Shown: positions 25,698 through 35,358, counted from the stretch's first letter. The stretch: DNA of 64,000 nucleotides from AP-15 sp963795485 (GCA_963795485.1 CAWCIL010000034.1:146387-210386); one strand, 5' to 3'. Notes: a model not told the origin generated them from the letters alone. Made by a program: numbers and translations.

Positions 25698-27120
25698 CTA
25701 ACGTACCATCCGCACCGGCGGCACCTCGCGCGGGATGATCAGGTTGCAGCCGGTCGCGGCCTTGATCTCGTCGACGCTGACGCCCGGGCCGATTTCCTTT
25801 AGCGCCAGGCCCTCCGGCGTTACCTCGAACAAGCCGAAATTGGTCACGACGAGGTTGACGACGCCACGCGCGGTCGCCGGGATGGTGCAGCGTTCGACCA
25901 GCCGCGGGCCGCCGTTGCGGGTCTGGTGCTCCATCGCCACGAAGACATGCTTGGCGCAGGCGGCGAGGTCCATCGCCCCGCCGATGCCGCCGCCCTGCTG
26001 CCCGGCCATCTTCCAATTGGCGAAATCGCCGTTCTCCGCGACCTCATAGGCGCCGAGCACGGTCACGTCGATGCGGCCGGCGCGGATCATCGCGAACGAG
26101 TTCGGCGTGGTGGACGATCGCCGCTCCCGGCCGCAGGGTTACGTGCTGGCCGCCGGCGTTGACCAGGTGCAGATCCTCCTCGCCGGCCGGCGCTAGCGGG
26201 CCGTAGCCGATCACCCCGTTCTCGGAATGAAAGATGATCTCCCGGTCGCCGAAATCGCAATTCGAGCACAGGGTCGGGATGCCGATGCCGAGATTGACGA
26301 TCCAGCCATCGCCGAACTCCATCGCCAGCCGGTCGCACATCTGCTGGCGGCTGAGCCCCTTTGCCCGCTCGCTCATCGTGTCGACACTCCCCGGCCGCTG
26401 CGGCCACCAGCCTTCGGGGGCCGGCGGGATCCTGACGATGCGGTCGACAAAGACCCCGGCCGTATGCACGTCGTCGGGGTCGATCGCGCCGACCGGCAGG
26501 ATGTCCTCCTCGACCTCGACGATCGTCACCCGCGCCGCCATCGCCATGATCGGGTTGAAATTGCGCTGCGAGCGGCGATAGCGCAGGTTGCCCGCAGCAT
26601 CGGCCTGATAGGCGCGGATCATCGCATAATCGAGCGGCAAGGCGTGCTCCAGCAGGTATTCGCGGCCGTTGAAGATGCGCGTCTCGCGACCCTCCGCGAG
26701 CTCGGTGCCGACCGCGGCTGGGGTGTAGAAGGCCGGGATGCCCGCACCGGCGGCGCGCATGCGCTCGGCGAGGGTTCCTTGCGGCACCAGCTCGGCCTCG
26801 ATCAGGCCCTTCGCAACATATTCCGACAGGATCAGCCGCTGCGAGGCGCGGGTCGGCGCGGTAAACGCGCAGATCACCTTTTTGACCTGCCCGTTCTGGA
26901 TCATCTGGCCCATATCGGGCGCCTCGGGCGGCAGCGTGGCGCCGCCGCGTGTCGAGTTCGACACGCAGGTCAGGCTTTTCGCCCCTTGCTCGGCGACCGC
27001 CCCATAGAGGTTGATCGGCATCCCGACCACCGCAAACCCGCCGAAGCCGACCGTCGCCCCGTTCGGGATGTCTCGAACCGCCTCGGCAAAGCTCGAGAAG
27101 ATCTTGCTCCTGGCGCTCAT
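25698..27120 (-). CDS. Fused alpha-beta 3-oxoacid CoA-transferase, frameshifted
   Basis: A family I CoA-transferase whose alpha and beta subunits form one chain, 473 residues after removing one base. The alpha half shows GATVGFGGFAVVGMPINLYGAV, the variant glycine loop and NRE-LLEHALPLDYAMIRAYQADAAGNLRY; the beta half, joined at about residue 230, shows GDGWIVNLGIGIPTL and FHSENGVIGYGP with the catalytic Glu that carries CoA. The frame breaks near 26100 (minus-strand GAACTCG); without the extra C it continues AESFAMIRAGRIDVTVLGAYEV to 25698. Transfers CoA from succinyl-CoA or another donor to a 3-oxoacid. Confidence 0.85.
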
Positions 27121-27216
27121 TCCCCCGCTCGGCCCTTGTTGTCCGTGGTCATCATGCGGCAGCGTGGGGCCGACGACAACCGGGGTCTCCGCCCGATGAC
27201 GCTCCGGCCGCGGAAT

Positions 27217-28083
27217 TTACCGCGGATCGGCGCCCGACCCGCGCTCGCGCCGGTGCAGAAAGGCGAGGCGTTCGAACAGGTGCACGTCTTCCTCGTTTTT
27301 GAGGAGCGCGCCGTGCAAGGGCGGGATCAGCTTTGCCGGATCGCGGGTGCGCAGGGTCTCGGGCGAGATGTCCTCGACCAGCAGCAGCTTGATCCAGTCG
27401 AGCAGCTCCGAGGTCGACGGCTTCTTCTTAAGGCCGGGCGCCTGGCGAACGTCGAAAAAGATGGTCAGCGCCTCGTGCACCAGCTCGTGCCTGAGACCTG
27501 GGAAATGCACGTCGACGATCTTCAGCATCGTCTCGCGGTCGGGAAAGCGGATGTAGTGAAAAAAGCAGCGGCGCAGAAAAGCGTCCGGCAATTCTTTTTC
27601 GTTGTTCGAGGTGATTAGGACAACCGGACGGTGGCGCGCCTGGATCGTGCGCCGCGTTTCGTAGACGTAGAACTCCATGCGGTCGAGCTCGAGCAGCAGG
27701 TCGTTGGGAAACTCGATGTCGGCCTTGTCGATCTCGTCGATCAGCAGCACCGGGGCTTCCGCCGCCTCGAACGCCTCCCACAGCTTGCCGGGCACGATGT
27801 AATTGGCGATGTCGTGCACCCGCTCGTCGCCGAGCTGTCCGTCGCGCAGCCGCGCGACCGCGTCGTATTCATAGAGCCCCTGCTGTGCCTTGGTCGTCGA
27901 TTTGATGTGCCAGGCGATCAGCTGCTTGCCGATCCCGCGGGCGATCTCATGGGCGAGGATGGTCTTTCCAGTGCCAGGCTCGCCCTTGACCAGGAGCGGG
28001 CGTTCGAGCGCGATCGCCGCATTGACCGCGACCCGCAGGTCCGGTGTCGCGATATAGCTGTCGGTGCCCTCGAACCGTCGCAT
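27217..28083 (-). CDS. MoxR-family AAA+ ATPase
   Basis: A 288-residue AAA+ chaperone. Walker A GEPGTGKT (residues 35-42), Walker B VLLIDEIDKAD (near 111-121), sensor 1 in VLITSNNEKELPDAFLRR with the arginine finger. MoxR proteins remodel or insert metal into partner complexes and are usually encoded next to a von Willebrand factor A protein. None is adjacent here; the next gene upstream is a SET-domain protein. Confidence 0.85.
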   Translation of the reverse strand: MRRFEGTDSYIATPDLRVAVNAAIALERPLLVKGEPGTGKTILAHEIARGIGKQLIAWHIKSTTKAQQGLYEYDAVARLRDGQLGDERVHDIANYIVPGKLWEAFEAAEAPVLLIDEIDKADIEFPNDLLLELDRMEFYVYETRRTIQARHRPVVLITSNNEKELPDAFLRRCFFHYIRFPDRETMLKIVDVHFPGLRHELVHEALTIFFDVRQAPGLKKKPSTSELLDWIKLLLVEDISPETLRTRDPAKLIPPLHGALLKNEEDVHLFERLAFLHRRERGSGADPR

Positions 28084-28180
28084 GCTCTACCCATCCCCGG
28101 CAATGTCGAGGGATCACATAACCCGGAGCGTCGCATCAAGCCAGCCCGGTTGTCGTCTGGTCTGCAAGCCAGAGGCGTGG

Positions 28181-28594
28181 CTAATCGCGCGGCTCGAACC
28201 ACAAATCGCAAGCATAGTCGATCGTGACCTCGGCGCCGGGCTCGATGTCGGCGATGGCGACCAGGTCGAGCGTCCCCTGCGCAAAGTTGCGGCTGACCCG
28301 GGCGCGCGGCCAAGGCGAGTGATTGCACAGGCTGACAAGGCCGAGACCCAATGCGCCGCGCCCCTCGCCATCGGGATCGCCATCCCAATGAAAGTAATAA
28401 TCGTGGAGGATCGTGCGATCGAGGTCCGCACATTCGGCCGCCGGCACAATCACCACCGGCGCCGCTTCGATCAGCGCCCCGGCAGCGATCATCTCGCGCG
28501 CGAACACCCCGCGCCCGCGCTCGGGACCGCTGCGGATCTCAACCCAGGCGCTGAAGACCGACGAGAGCTGGCCGGGCGATGCCGTGGCCGACAT
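28181..28594 (-). CDS. SET domain-containing protein (putative lysine methyltransferase)
   Basis: A 137-residue protein consisting of little more than a SET domain. The motifs are SGPERGRGVFAREMIAAGALIEAAPV (SAM site 1), GLVSLCNHSPWPRARV (the NHS motif) and LVAIADIEPGAEVTIDYACD (the GEE-like and catalytic Tyr segment). Bacterial SET proteins can methylate ribosomal or DNA-binding proteins; some came from eukaryotes. The start ATG 28594 is 34 bases after the tatA stop, so it is probably in the same transcript. Confidence 0.72.
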   Translation of the reverse strand: MSATASPGQLSSVFSAWVEIRSGPERGRGVFAREMIAAGALIEAAPVVIVPAAECADLDRTILHDYYFHWDGDPDGEGRGALGLGLVSLCNHSPWPRARVSRNFAQGTLDLVAIADIEPGAEVTIDYACDLWFEPRD

Positions 28595-28628
28595 TTGCCC
28601 GCTGCCGGACGGGCTCAGACCACAGGAC

Positions 28629-28865
28629 TCAGACGTGTTCGCGAGGCCGCTCGGCCGCGGTGGGCGCCGCTGTGGTCGCTGCGGCGGCCGGCGGAGCAAC
28701 CTGCGCCGGCGGCGGCGGTGCTTCGTCTTCGTCGCGCATGCCGGCCTTGAACGCCTTGATGCCCTTGGCAAAGTCGCCCATCACATGCGGCAGCTTCCCG
28801 GCACCGAACAGAATGAGGATAATGGCCAAAACCACCATCCAGTGCATCAAGCTGAACGAACCCAT
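28629..28865 (-). CDS. tatA: Twin-arginine translocase subunit TatA/TatE
   Basis: A 78-residue membrane protein: one transmembrane helix (MHWMVVLAIILILFGAGKLP), the FGAGKLP hinge, an amphipathic helix (VMGDFAKGIKAFKAGM) and a low-complexity Pro/Ala C-terminal tail. It forms the pore-like oligomer of the Tat system for folded proteins. tatB and tatC are not adjacent; here tatA stands with the SET and MoxR genes. A Tat-dependent molybdoenzyme (MsrP) is encoded 2 kb away. Confidence 0.92.
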   Translation of the reverse strand: MGSFSLMHWMVVLAIILILFGAGKLPHVMGDFAKGIKAFKAGMRDEDEAPPPPAQVAPPAAAATTAAPTAAERPREHV

Positions 28866-29034
28866 GATATCCCTGACCCCGGAACCCGGACGAACCCGAC
28901 TCTAGCGACCCCGCCCCTCTGATTGCAAGCTCGGGGGCGCCGAGCGCCGCTCCCTCACGAGGTCGTGCGCGTTCCCCGAAAATCAAGTCCGCCAAACCGG
29001 CCGGCTCGATCACAACCGCGGAGTACCCCGAACG

Positions 29035-30135
29035 ATGAGCGCCCTTCCGCCACCGCACCCGGACGACTGGCCGCGCCTGCCGCCCTCCGAGACCGGGGTG
29101 GATGCCGAAGTCGCCGCCCGTCACGCAGCCGAACACGAGACGCCGTGGCAGCGCGACCTCGCGGCGATGGTGACCAGCGATTTCGCAGAACGCCCGCCAT
29201 GGAACGAAACCTTGGGCCCGGTGCGCTCCCGCGGCGGACCGAACGGCCTGATCCTGCGCGGCGGCCGCATCGTCGCCGAATGGGGCGACACGGCGCGGGC
29301 CGACATGACGTTCAGCGTCGCCAAGAGCTATCTCTCGATCCTCGCCGGGATCGCCTGGGACCAGGGGCTGATCCGCGACCCGCACGAGGAAGTCCGGCGC
29401 CGCGTCGACGACGGCGGCTTCGACCCGCCGCACAACGCCGCAATCACCTGGCACCACCTGTTGCAGCAGACTTCGGAATGGGAGGGCGAGCTGTGGGGCA
29501 AGCCCGACCTCGTCGACCGCAACCGCGCCGTCGGCGGCCGGCCGGGTTCCGCGCCCAAGGGCACTCACCGCGACCTCCATGCGCCCGGCGAGTTTTGGGA
29601 ATACAACGACGTCCGGGTCAACCGGCTTGCCCTCGCCCTGCTGCGGGTATGGCGCCGGCCATTGCCCGAAGTGTTCCGCGAACTGGTGATGGACCCGATC
29701 GGCGCTTCGCCCGATTGGGAATGGCACGGTTATCGCAATTCTTATGTCGAGATCGACGGCCGGCAAGTGCAGTCGGTCTCCGGCGGCGGCCATTGGGGCG
29801 GCGGCGTCTTCATCAGTGCACGCGACCAGGCCCGGATCGGGCTGATGCTGCTGAATCGGGGGATGTGGGGCAGTCGCAACATTCTCTCGGGGGACTGGAT
29901 CGAGCAGATGCTCGAGCCGTGCCCGCTCTATCGGCAATACGGCTATCTGTGGTGGCTCAACACCGAGCACGGCCTCTATCCGAGCGCGTCGGAGCGCAGC
30001 TTTTATGCGCGCGGCGCCGGCGGCAATTTGACCTGGATCGACCCGGCGAACGACCTCGCGGCGGTCTTGCGCTGGACCGATCCGGCGGCGATGGACGGGT
30101 TTATGAAGCTGACCATGGCGACGCTGGGGCACTGA
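29035..30135 (+). CDS. Serine hydrolase, beta-lactamase class C / esterase family
   Basis: A 366-residue penicillin-binding-protein-fold hydrolase. The SxxK nucleophile motif is SVAKSY (near residues 97-102), the YxN motif is EYNDVRVN (near 192-199), and the third motif region is RGAGGNLTWI. Many relatives are esterases, peptidases or amidases rather than beta-lactamases. No signal peptide is present, which argues against a periplasmic beta-lactamase. It precedes gph by 71 bases. Confidence 0.83.
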   Translation: MSALPPPHPDDWPRLPPSETGVDAEVAARHAAEHETPWQRDLAAMVTSDFAERPPWNETLGPVRSRGGPNGLILRGGRIVAEWGDTARADMTFSVAKSYLSILAGIAWDQGLIRDPHEEVRRRVDDGGFDPPHNAAITWHHLLQQTSEWEGELWGKPDLVDRNRAVGGRPGSAPKGTHRDLHAPGEFWEYNDVRVNRLALALLRVWRRPLPEVFRELVMDPIGASPDWEWHGYRNSYVEIDGRQVQSVSGGGHWGGGVFISARDQARIGLMLLNRGMWGSRNILSGDWIEQMLEPCPLYRQYGYLWWLNTEHGLYPSASERSFYARGAGGNLTWIDPANDLAAVLRWTDPAAMDGFMKLTMATLGH

Positions 30136-30206
30136 CCGTCGCAGCCGCAATCTTCGGCGGTCGCGGAGGTTGCGCGGCGCGGTACGAACCCGCAGACTTG
30201 CGTGCG

Positions 30207-30878
30207 ATGTCACGCTTTCTGCTGATCTTCGATCTCGACGGCACGCTGGTCGACAGCGCGCCCGATCTGCATGCGGCACTCAACGAGATGTTGCGCGAAC
30301 GCGGCGACAAGCCTCTCAGTCTGCCGCAGGTCCGGCAGATGATCGGCGACGGGGTGCCCACGCTCGTCGCCCGCGCCCTCGCCGCCAGCGCGGGTGCCGG
30401 ACCCGCCGACGCCGCGAGCGCGCTGCTGCGCTTTCTCGATCTCTACGAGGCCAACGCGGTGCGGCTGACCCGGTCCTACCCGGCGGTGCCCGAGACCTTG
30501 GCGGCGCTGCGCCGGTGCGGCTATCGCACCGCGATCTGCACCAACAAGCCGCAGCACGCGACCCTGACCGTGCTCGAAGGCCTGGGGCTTCTCCCGCTGT
30601 TCGACGGCATCGCCGGCGGCGACCGGTTCGCGGTCAAAAAGCCCGATCCGGACCATCTGTTGGAACTGATCGGCGCGCTCGGCGCTCAAGTCGAGGCGGC
30701 GGCGATGATCGGCGACAACGAGAACGACGCGGCGGCGGCCCGCGGCGCCGGAATTCCGTTGGTGCTGATGCGCTACGGCTATGCCCGGATCGATCCGCGA
30801 TCCTTGGCAGCCGACGCGCTGCTCGACCATTTCGCCGATCTGCCCGCGGCACTCGATCGCCTTGGGATTTCTCCGTGA
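30207..30878 (+). CDS. gph: HAD-superfamily phosphatase, phosphoglycolate phosphatase-like
   Basis: A 223-residue haloacid-dehalogenase phosphatase. Motif I FDLDGTLVDS (nucleophile Asp near residue 9), motif II ICTNKP, motif III KKPDPDHL and motif IV IGDNENDAAAARGAGIP are all in place, with a helical cap at 20-80. It would dephosphorylate 2-phosphoglycolate from DNA repair or photorespiration-like oxygenation. Motif IV reads DNEND rather than the usual DSxxD, so exact substrate is a family-level call. Confidence 0.82.
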   Translation: MSRFLLIFDLDGTLVDSAPDLHAALNEMLRERGDKPLSLPQVRQMIGDGVPTLVARALAASAGAGPADAASALLRFLDLYEANAVRLTRSYPAVPETLAALRRCGYRTAICTNKPQHATLTVLEGLGLLPLFDGIAGGDRFAVKKPDPDHLLELIGALGAQVEAAAMIGDNENDAAAARGAGIPLVLMRYGYARIDPRSLAADALLDHFADLPAALDRLGISP

Positions 30879-30884
30879 GGGACT

Positions 30885-31859
30885 TCAGAAAAATATCTTC
30901 TGGCCCTGCATGCCGTCGTAGAGATGGGCGACGTATTGGCCGTAGCCGTTCCACTTCAAAGTCGGCACCCGCTCGTCGGTGCCAAGCACCCGCTCGGTCG
31001 CTTGGCTCCAGCGCGGGTGCGGCACCTCGGGGTTGACGTTCGCCCAAAACCCGTACTCGTCGCCTTGCACGGTTTCCCAGAACGACACCGGCTGCTTGTC
31101 GGTAAACGAAACGTGGACGATCGATTTTATCGATTTGAAACCGTATTTCCACGGCAAGACCAGGCGCAAGGGCGCGCCGTCCTGCTTCGGTACCGGCTTG
31201 CCGTACATGCCGGTCACGAAAAAAGCGAGCTCGTTCTTCGCTTCGGCGATGGTGAGGCCTTCAACATAGGGCCAGGGATACCAAAACTGCTTTTGGCCGG
31301 GCGCCTCGGCGGGGTTGAGAAACGTCTCCATCTTGACGTATTTGGCGGAACCCAGCGGCTTGGCGAAATCGACGAAGGCAGACATCGCAAAGCCGCTCCA
31401 GGGCACCGCCATCGACCACGCCTCGACGCAGCGGTGACGGTAGAGCCGTTCCTCGAGCGGCATCTTCTTTAACAAATCGTCGATGCCGATCTCGATCGGC
31501 TTGTCGACCATGCCGTCGATCTTGACCGTCCACGGTCGAATTTTCAGCTGCTGGGCGTCGTCCGCGATCGACTTTTCCGAGCCGTATTCATAGAAATTAT
31601 TGTAATTCTCGGAATACTTCGGATCGGTGATCGGCCGGTCGAGCGTATAGCGCGGATTTCGCTTGAACGGGTAGAGCCGGGCCGAGGGATCCTGGTCCGT
31701 CGCCGGCGCCGCGGCTTCCACCAGGCCGGGGACCAGCGCCGGGGCCAGCATCGAGCCGACCGCCATCGCCTTCAGCAGCGCTCGGCGCCCGAGATACACT
31801 CTCTCCGGCGTCGCCGCGCTGTCGGGCAGCTCCCAGCCCTTGTTGAGCCGGATCAGCAT
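30885..31859 (-). CDS. msrP: Protein-methionine-sulfoxide reductase catalytic subunit MsrP
   Basis: A 324-residue periplasmic molybdopterin enzyme (formerly YedY) that repairs oxidised methionines in envelope proteins. A twin-arginine signal is present (GRRALLKAMAVGSMLAPALV, near residues 24-43). The Mo-binding Cys is in YRHRCVEAWSMAVPWSGF, and ARLYPFKRNPRYTLDRPIT and NNFYEYGSEK are family-typical. The membrane haem partner msrQ, normally the next gene, is absent here. Convergent with gph, separated by 6 bases. Confidence 0.95.
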   Translation of the reverse strand: MLIRLNKGWELPDSAATPERVYLGRRALLKAMAVGSMLAPALVPGLVEAAAPATDQDPSARLYPFKRNPRYTLDRPITDPKYSENYNNFYEYGSEKSIADDAQQLKIRPWTVKIDGMVDKPIEIGIDDLLKKMPLEERLYRHRCVEAWSMAVPWSGFAMSAFVDFAKPLGSAKYVKMETFLNPAEAPGQKQFWYPWPYVEGLTIAEAKNELAFFVTGMYGKPVPKQDGAPLRLVLPWKYGFKSIKSIVHVSFTDKQPVSFWETVQGDEYGFWANVNPEVPHPRWSQATERVLGTDERVPTLKWNGYGQYVAHLYDGMQGQKIFF

Positions 31860-31952
31860 CGCCGCACCTTTCGATCGTTGCGCTCAATAATCTGGAGCGG
31901 CGGCGGCGATCCCCAAGTCACGGTTTCGCGAGCGCCGGCGCTCGCTCGGCGA

Positions 31953-33995
31953 TTATTGCGCCGCGTCGGCGGTACGCGAGGCGAGCACTTTTTCCGCCGG
32001 TCGGCCGGTGAGCTCCTGCATGTGGTCGAAACGATGGGCAAAGCTGCCGACCCCCAAGGTCAGCGAGCGCAGCTCGACGATCAAATCGTGCAGCTCGTTC
32101 TGCGGCATATGCGCGCTGACCACGTCCCAGCCAGGCCAATCGGGCTTGGCGTCGTAGCCGAGGATCTGGCCGCGGCGCCCGGAAACCAGCCGCTGCACCC
32201 GCGCGGTAAACGCGTTCGGCACCGAGATCTCGACCGAGTCGATCGGTTCGAGCAGCATCGGCTCGCATTTCGGCAGCGCTTCCTGGACCCCTTGCCGCCC
32301 CGCGGTCTTGAACGCCTGGTCCGAGCTGTCGACCGCGTGGAACTGGCCGGTGAGCAGAGTGACCGCGACATCGACCACCGGAAAGCCGAGCGGTCCGTGA
32401 TGCAAAGCCTCGGTCACCCCCTCCTCCACCGCCGGGATGTAGTTGCGCGGGATGGCGCCGCCGACGACGTTGTCGGTAAAGGTAAAGCCCGAGCCGCGCG
32501 GCAGGGCCTTGACTTCGATCGTCACGTCGGCGAACTGCCCGTGCCCGCCGCTCTGCCGTTTGAAGCGCGAATGCTGCTGGGTCCCGTGGCGGATCGTCTC
32601 CTTGTAGGGGACCGCCGCCGGCCGGCCGTTGACCGCGAGGTTGTGGCGGTTGCGCAGGCGGTCCATGGCGATCTGCAGATGGATGTCGCCCTGTCCCCAC
32701 AGCACCATCTCCTGGGTGTCGGCGTTCTGATCGAGTTCGAGGGTCGGGTCCTCGTCGACCAGCTTGCCGATGGCGCCCGTTAATTTCACGTCGTCGGCGC
32801 GCTTTTCCGAGACGATCGCCAGACCAAATACCGGCTGCGGGCGCTCGGGCCGCGGCAACGGCTCGGCCTTGCCCGAGGGGGTCAGCACGACGCCGGTCGC
32901 GACGTCTTCCATGCGGGTCAGCCCGACCACCTCGCCGGCTTGCGCCGCGGCGAGCTTTTCGTGCTGGCCGCCGGTCACCCGCAAGAGGCCGGCGACGCGG
33001 GTGCCGTTCAGCACCATGCCCTCGGTGATCGTGCCGCGCCACACCCGCGCCAAAGACAGCTTGCCGGTATGCGGCAGATGGTAGGTCTTGATGACCTGCG
33101 CCAACGGCTCGCCCTCAGCGGCGATCTCGAGCCGGGCGGCGGTTTCCTGCGGCAGCGGCGTCTCGTGGCGCAGTGCCTTCCACAACCGGCGAACGCCGTA
33201 ATCTGCCAGCCCCGAGCCGAGAAAGACCGGCACGACCTGCGCCCCTTTGAGGGTCTGGGTCAGATGCCGGTAGATTTCCTCCTTCGGCGGCTCGACCTCT
33301 TCCAAGAGCTGCTCGAGCAGCGCATCGTCGAAATCGGCGAGCTTCTCCAAGAGACCGGTGCGGGTGGCCCGCTCCGCGTCCCAGAAATCGTCCGGCAATG
33401 GGATCAGGTCCGAAGCCTGGCCCGGGCGGTAGCGATAGGCGCGCTCGCTGACCAGGTCGACATAGCCGGTGATCTCGGCTTCGCCGCCGCGCAGCGGCAC
33501 CTGGCGCAATACCAGCGGCCGGCTCGATACCGACTGCAACGCCGCCAGAACGTCGCGCACCCGCGCGTTCGCGTTGTCCATCTTGTTGATGAACACCATA
33601 TGCGGGATTTTGTGCTGGTCGAGAAAGCGCAACAGTGAGCTGATCGTCAGCGCGCGCTCGACCTCGGGCTCGACGACGACGATCGCGACATCGCTCGCCA
33701 ACAGCGCGCCCTGCGCTTCGTAAATCAGCTCGACCGAGCCGGGGCAGTCGAGGATCGTCCAGGGATCGCCGAGAAAGGACGTGCCGGCGACGTTGAGCTC
33801 GGTCGACATCTGCCGGGCGCGGGCTTCGGGGGCGTGGTCGCCGACCGAGTTGCCGTCGCGCACGCTGCCGCGCCGGCCAGTCGAGCCGGCGGCGAACAGC
33901 AGAGCTTCGAGCAGGGTCGTCTTGCCCGACAAATACGGGCCGATCAGAGCGGCACAACGCGGGGCGGCTTGTCCATTCGCAGACGTATTCGCCAT
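31953..33995 (-). CDS. Elongation factor G-like protein (EF-G paralogue)
   Basis: A 680-residue translational GTPase with all five EF-G domains. G1 is GPYLSGKTT, G4 NKMD. G3, normally DTPGH, reads DCPGS (residues 83-87): the catalytic His that activates water is replaced by Ser. The domain IV tip and domain V (PMLLEPIDSVEISVPN..ARVQRLVSGRRGQILGY) are conserved. This matches the alphaproteobacterial EF-G-like paralogues, distinct from the housekeeping FusA; role in translation is unproven. The first residues are atypical and the gene has no rps or tuf neighbours. Confidence 0.88.
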   Translation of the reverse strand: MANTSANGQAAPRCAALIGPYLSGKTTLLEALLFAAGSTGRRGSVRDGNSVGDHAPEARARQMSTELNVAGTSFLGDPWTILDCPGSVELIYEAQGALLASDVAIVVVEPEVERALTISSLLRFLDQHKIPHMVFINKMDNANARVRDVLAALQSVSSRPLVLRQVPLRGGEAEITGYVDLVSERAYRYRPGQASDLIPLPDDFWDAERATRTGLLEKLADFDDALLEQLLEEVEPPKEEIYRHLTQTLKGAQVVPVFLGSGLADYGVRRLWKALRHETPLPQETAARLEIAAEGEPLAQVIKTYHLPHTGKLSLARVWRGTITEGMVLNGTRVAGLLRVTGGQHEKLAAAQAGEVVGLTRMEDVATGVVLTPSGKAEPLPRPERPQPVFGLAIVSEKRADDVKLTGAIGKLVDEDPTLELDQNADTQEMVLWGQGDIHLQIAMDRLRNRHNLAVNGRPAAVPYKETIRHGTQQHSRFKRQSGGHGQFADVTIEVKALPRGSGFTFTDNVVGGAIPRNYIPAVEEGVTEALHHGPLGFPVVDVAVTLLTGQFHAVDSSDQAFKTAGRQGVQEALPKCEPMLLEPIDSVEISVPNAFTARVQRLVSGRRGQILGYDAKPDWPGWDVVSAHMPQNELHDLIVELRSLTLGVGSFAHRFDHMQELTGRPAEKVLASRTADAAQ

Positions 33996-34152
33996 AGGAG
34001 GCGCCTCCAGCAGTCTTGTTGGACGCCCTGCGGGTCAGCGGCCCGGCGGCGCCCGATCTATATTGCGATCGTCGCCTGTCGGGCCGTGGGATGGCAACCG
34101 AAATCTCACAACGCCGGCTCCGGGCAATGCCGGAAGGCCGCCGGCGCCGAAT

Positions 34153-35358
34153 TCAGGCCGAGAGCGCCCGGCAGGCGCCTTCGATGCGCTCGCAGGCGTC
34201 GCGCAACACCTCGGCCGAGGTCGCGTAGGAGATGCGGAAATGCGGCGACAGCCCGAAGGCTTCGCCATGCACCACCGCAACCCCGGTTTCTTCGAGCAGG
34301 TAGCGCACGAAATCCTCATCATTGGCGATTATGCGCCCCTTGGGGGTGCGCTTGCCGATGACTCCGGCGCAGGACGGATAGACGTAAAACGCCCCTTCCG
34401 GCCGCGGGCAGAACAGCCCGGGCACCCGGTTCAGCAGGTCGACGACAAGGTCGCGCCGCTCCTGGAATTTCGCATTGTGCACCGGGATGAAGTCCTGCGG
34501 CCCGGTCAACGCTTCGATCGCCGCCGCCTGGCTGATCGAGCACGGGTTGGCGGTCGAGTTCGACTGGATCGCTCCCATCGCCTTGATCAGCGCCTTGGGT
34601 CCGCCGCCATAGCCGAGCCGCCAGCCGGTCATGCAATAGGCTTTCGAGACGCCGTTGACCGTCAAGGTGCGCTCGTAAAGCCGCGGCTCGACCTGGGCAA
34701 TCGTGCGGTACTCGAAATCGTCATAGACGAGGTGCTCGTACATGTCGTCGGTCATGACCCAGACCTGCGGGTGGCGCAGCAGGACATCGGCGACGCTGCG
34801 CAGCTCGGCCTCGGTGTAGGCGGCGCCTGTCGGGTTCGACGGCGAGTTCAGGATCAACCATTTGGTCTTGGGCGTGATCGCCGCATCGAGATCCTCGGGC
34901 CGCAATTTGAAGCCGTTGTTCTGCGGGCACGGCACCGGCACCGGGGTGCCGTCGCACAACAGCACCATCTCGGGATAGGACACCCAGAACGGGGCCGGGA
35001 TCACGACCTCGTCGCCCGGGTTGATGGTGGCGACCATCGCGTTGTACAGCACCTGCTTGCCGCCGGCGCTGATCGTGATCTGCGAGGTCTCGTAATCGAG
35101 ATGGTTCTCGCGCTTGAACTTGCCCGCGACCGCGCGCTTCAGCTCGATCGAGCCGTCGAAGGTGGTGTAGCGGGTCTCGCCGCGTCGCATCGCCGCGATC
35201 GCCGCTTCCTGGATGTTGGGCGGCGTATCGAAATCGGGTTCGCCCACCGACAGGCTGACGATGTCGCGCCCGGCCGCCTTCAACTCGGTGGCGAGAGCGG
35301 TGATTGCCATCGTCGGCGATGGCTTGACGCGGGCGAGACGGTCGGCGAGGAACGGCAT
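34153..35358 (-). CDS. aatA: Pyridoxal phosphate-dependent aspartate aminotransferase
   Basis: A 401-residue fold-type I aminotransferase of the Ibeta (alphaproteobacterial/Thermus) type. Features are LSVGEPDFDTP (near 35), GETRYTTFDGS, ISAGGKQVLYNA, PAPFWVSYPEM, SPSNPTGA, DDMYEHLVYD, the Schiff-base Lys in NGVSKAYCMTGWRLGY, and the substrate Arg in HFRISYATS. It interconverts aspartate and oxaloacetate; members of this branch can also use prephenate. Start ATG 35358, normal length. Confidence 0.93.
   Translation of the reverse strand: MPFLADRLARVKPSPTMAITALATELKAAGRDIVSLSVGEPDFDTPPNIQEAAIAAMRRGETRYTTFDGSIELKRAVAGKFKRENHLDYETSQITISAGGKQVLYNAMVATINPGDEVVIPAPFWVSYPEMVLLCDGTPVPVPCPQNNGFKLRPEDLDAAITPKTKWLILNSPSNPTGAAYTEAELRSVADVLLRHPQVWVMTDDMYEHLVYDDFEYRTIAQVEPRLYERTLTVNGVSKAYCMTGWRLGYGGGPKALIKAMGAIQSNSTANPCSISQAAAIEALTGPQDFIPVHNAKFQERRDLVVDLLNRVPGLFCPRPEGAFYVYPSCAGVIGKRTPKGRIIANDEDFVRYLLEETGVAVVHGEAFGLSPHFRISYATSAEVLRDACERIEGACRALSA

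Noticed and set aside
28615..30279. A 554-codon minus-strand open frame
   Set aside because: Antisense to the serine hydrolase; only the independent tatA frame at its low end is real.
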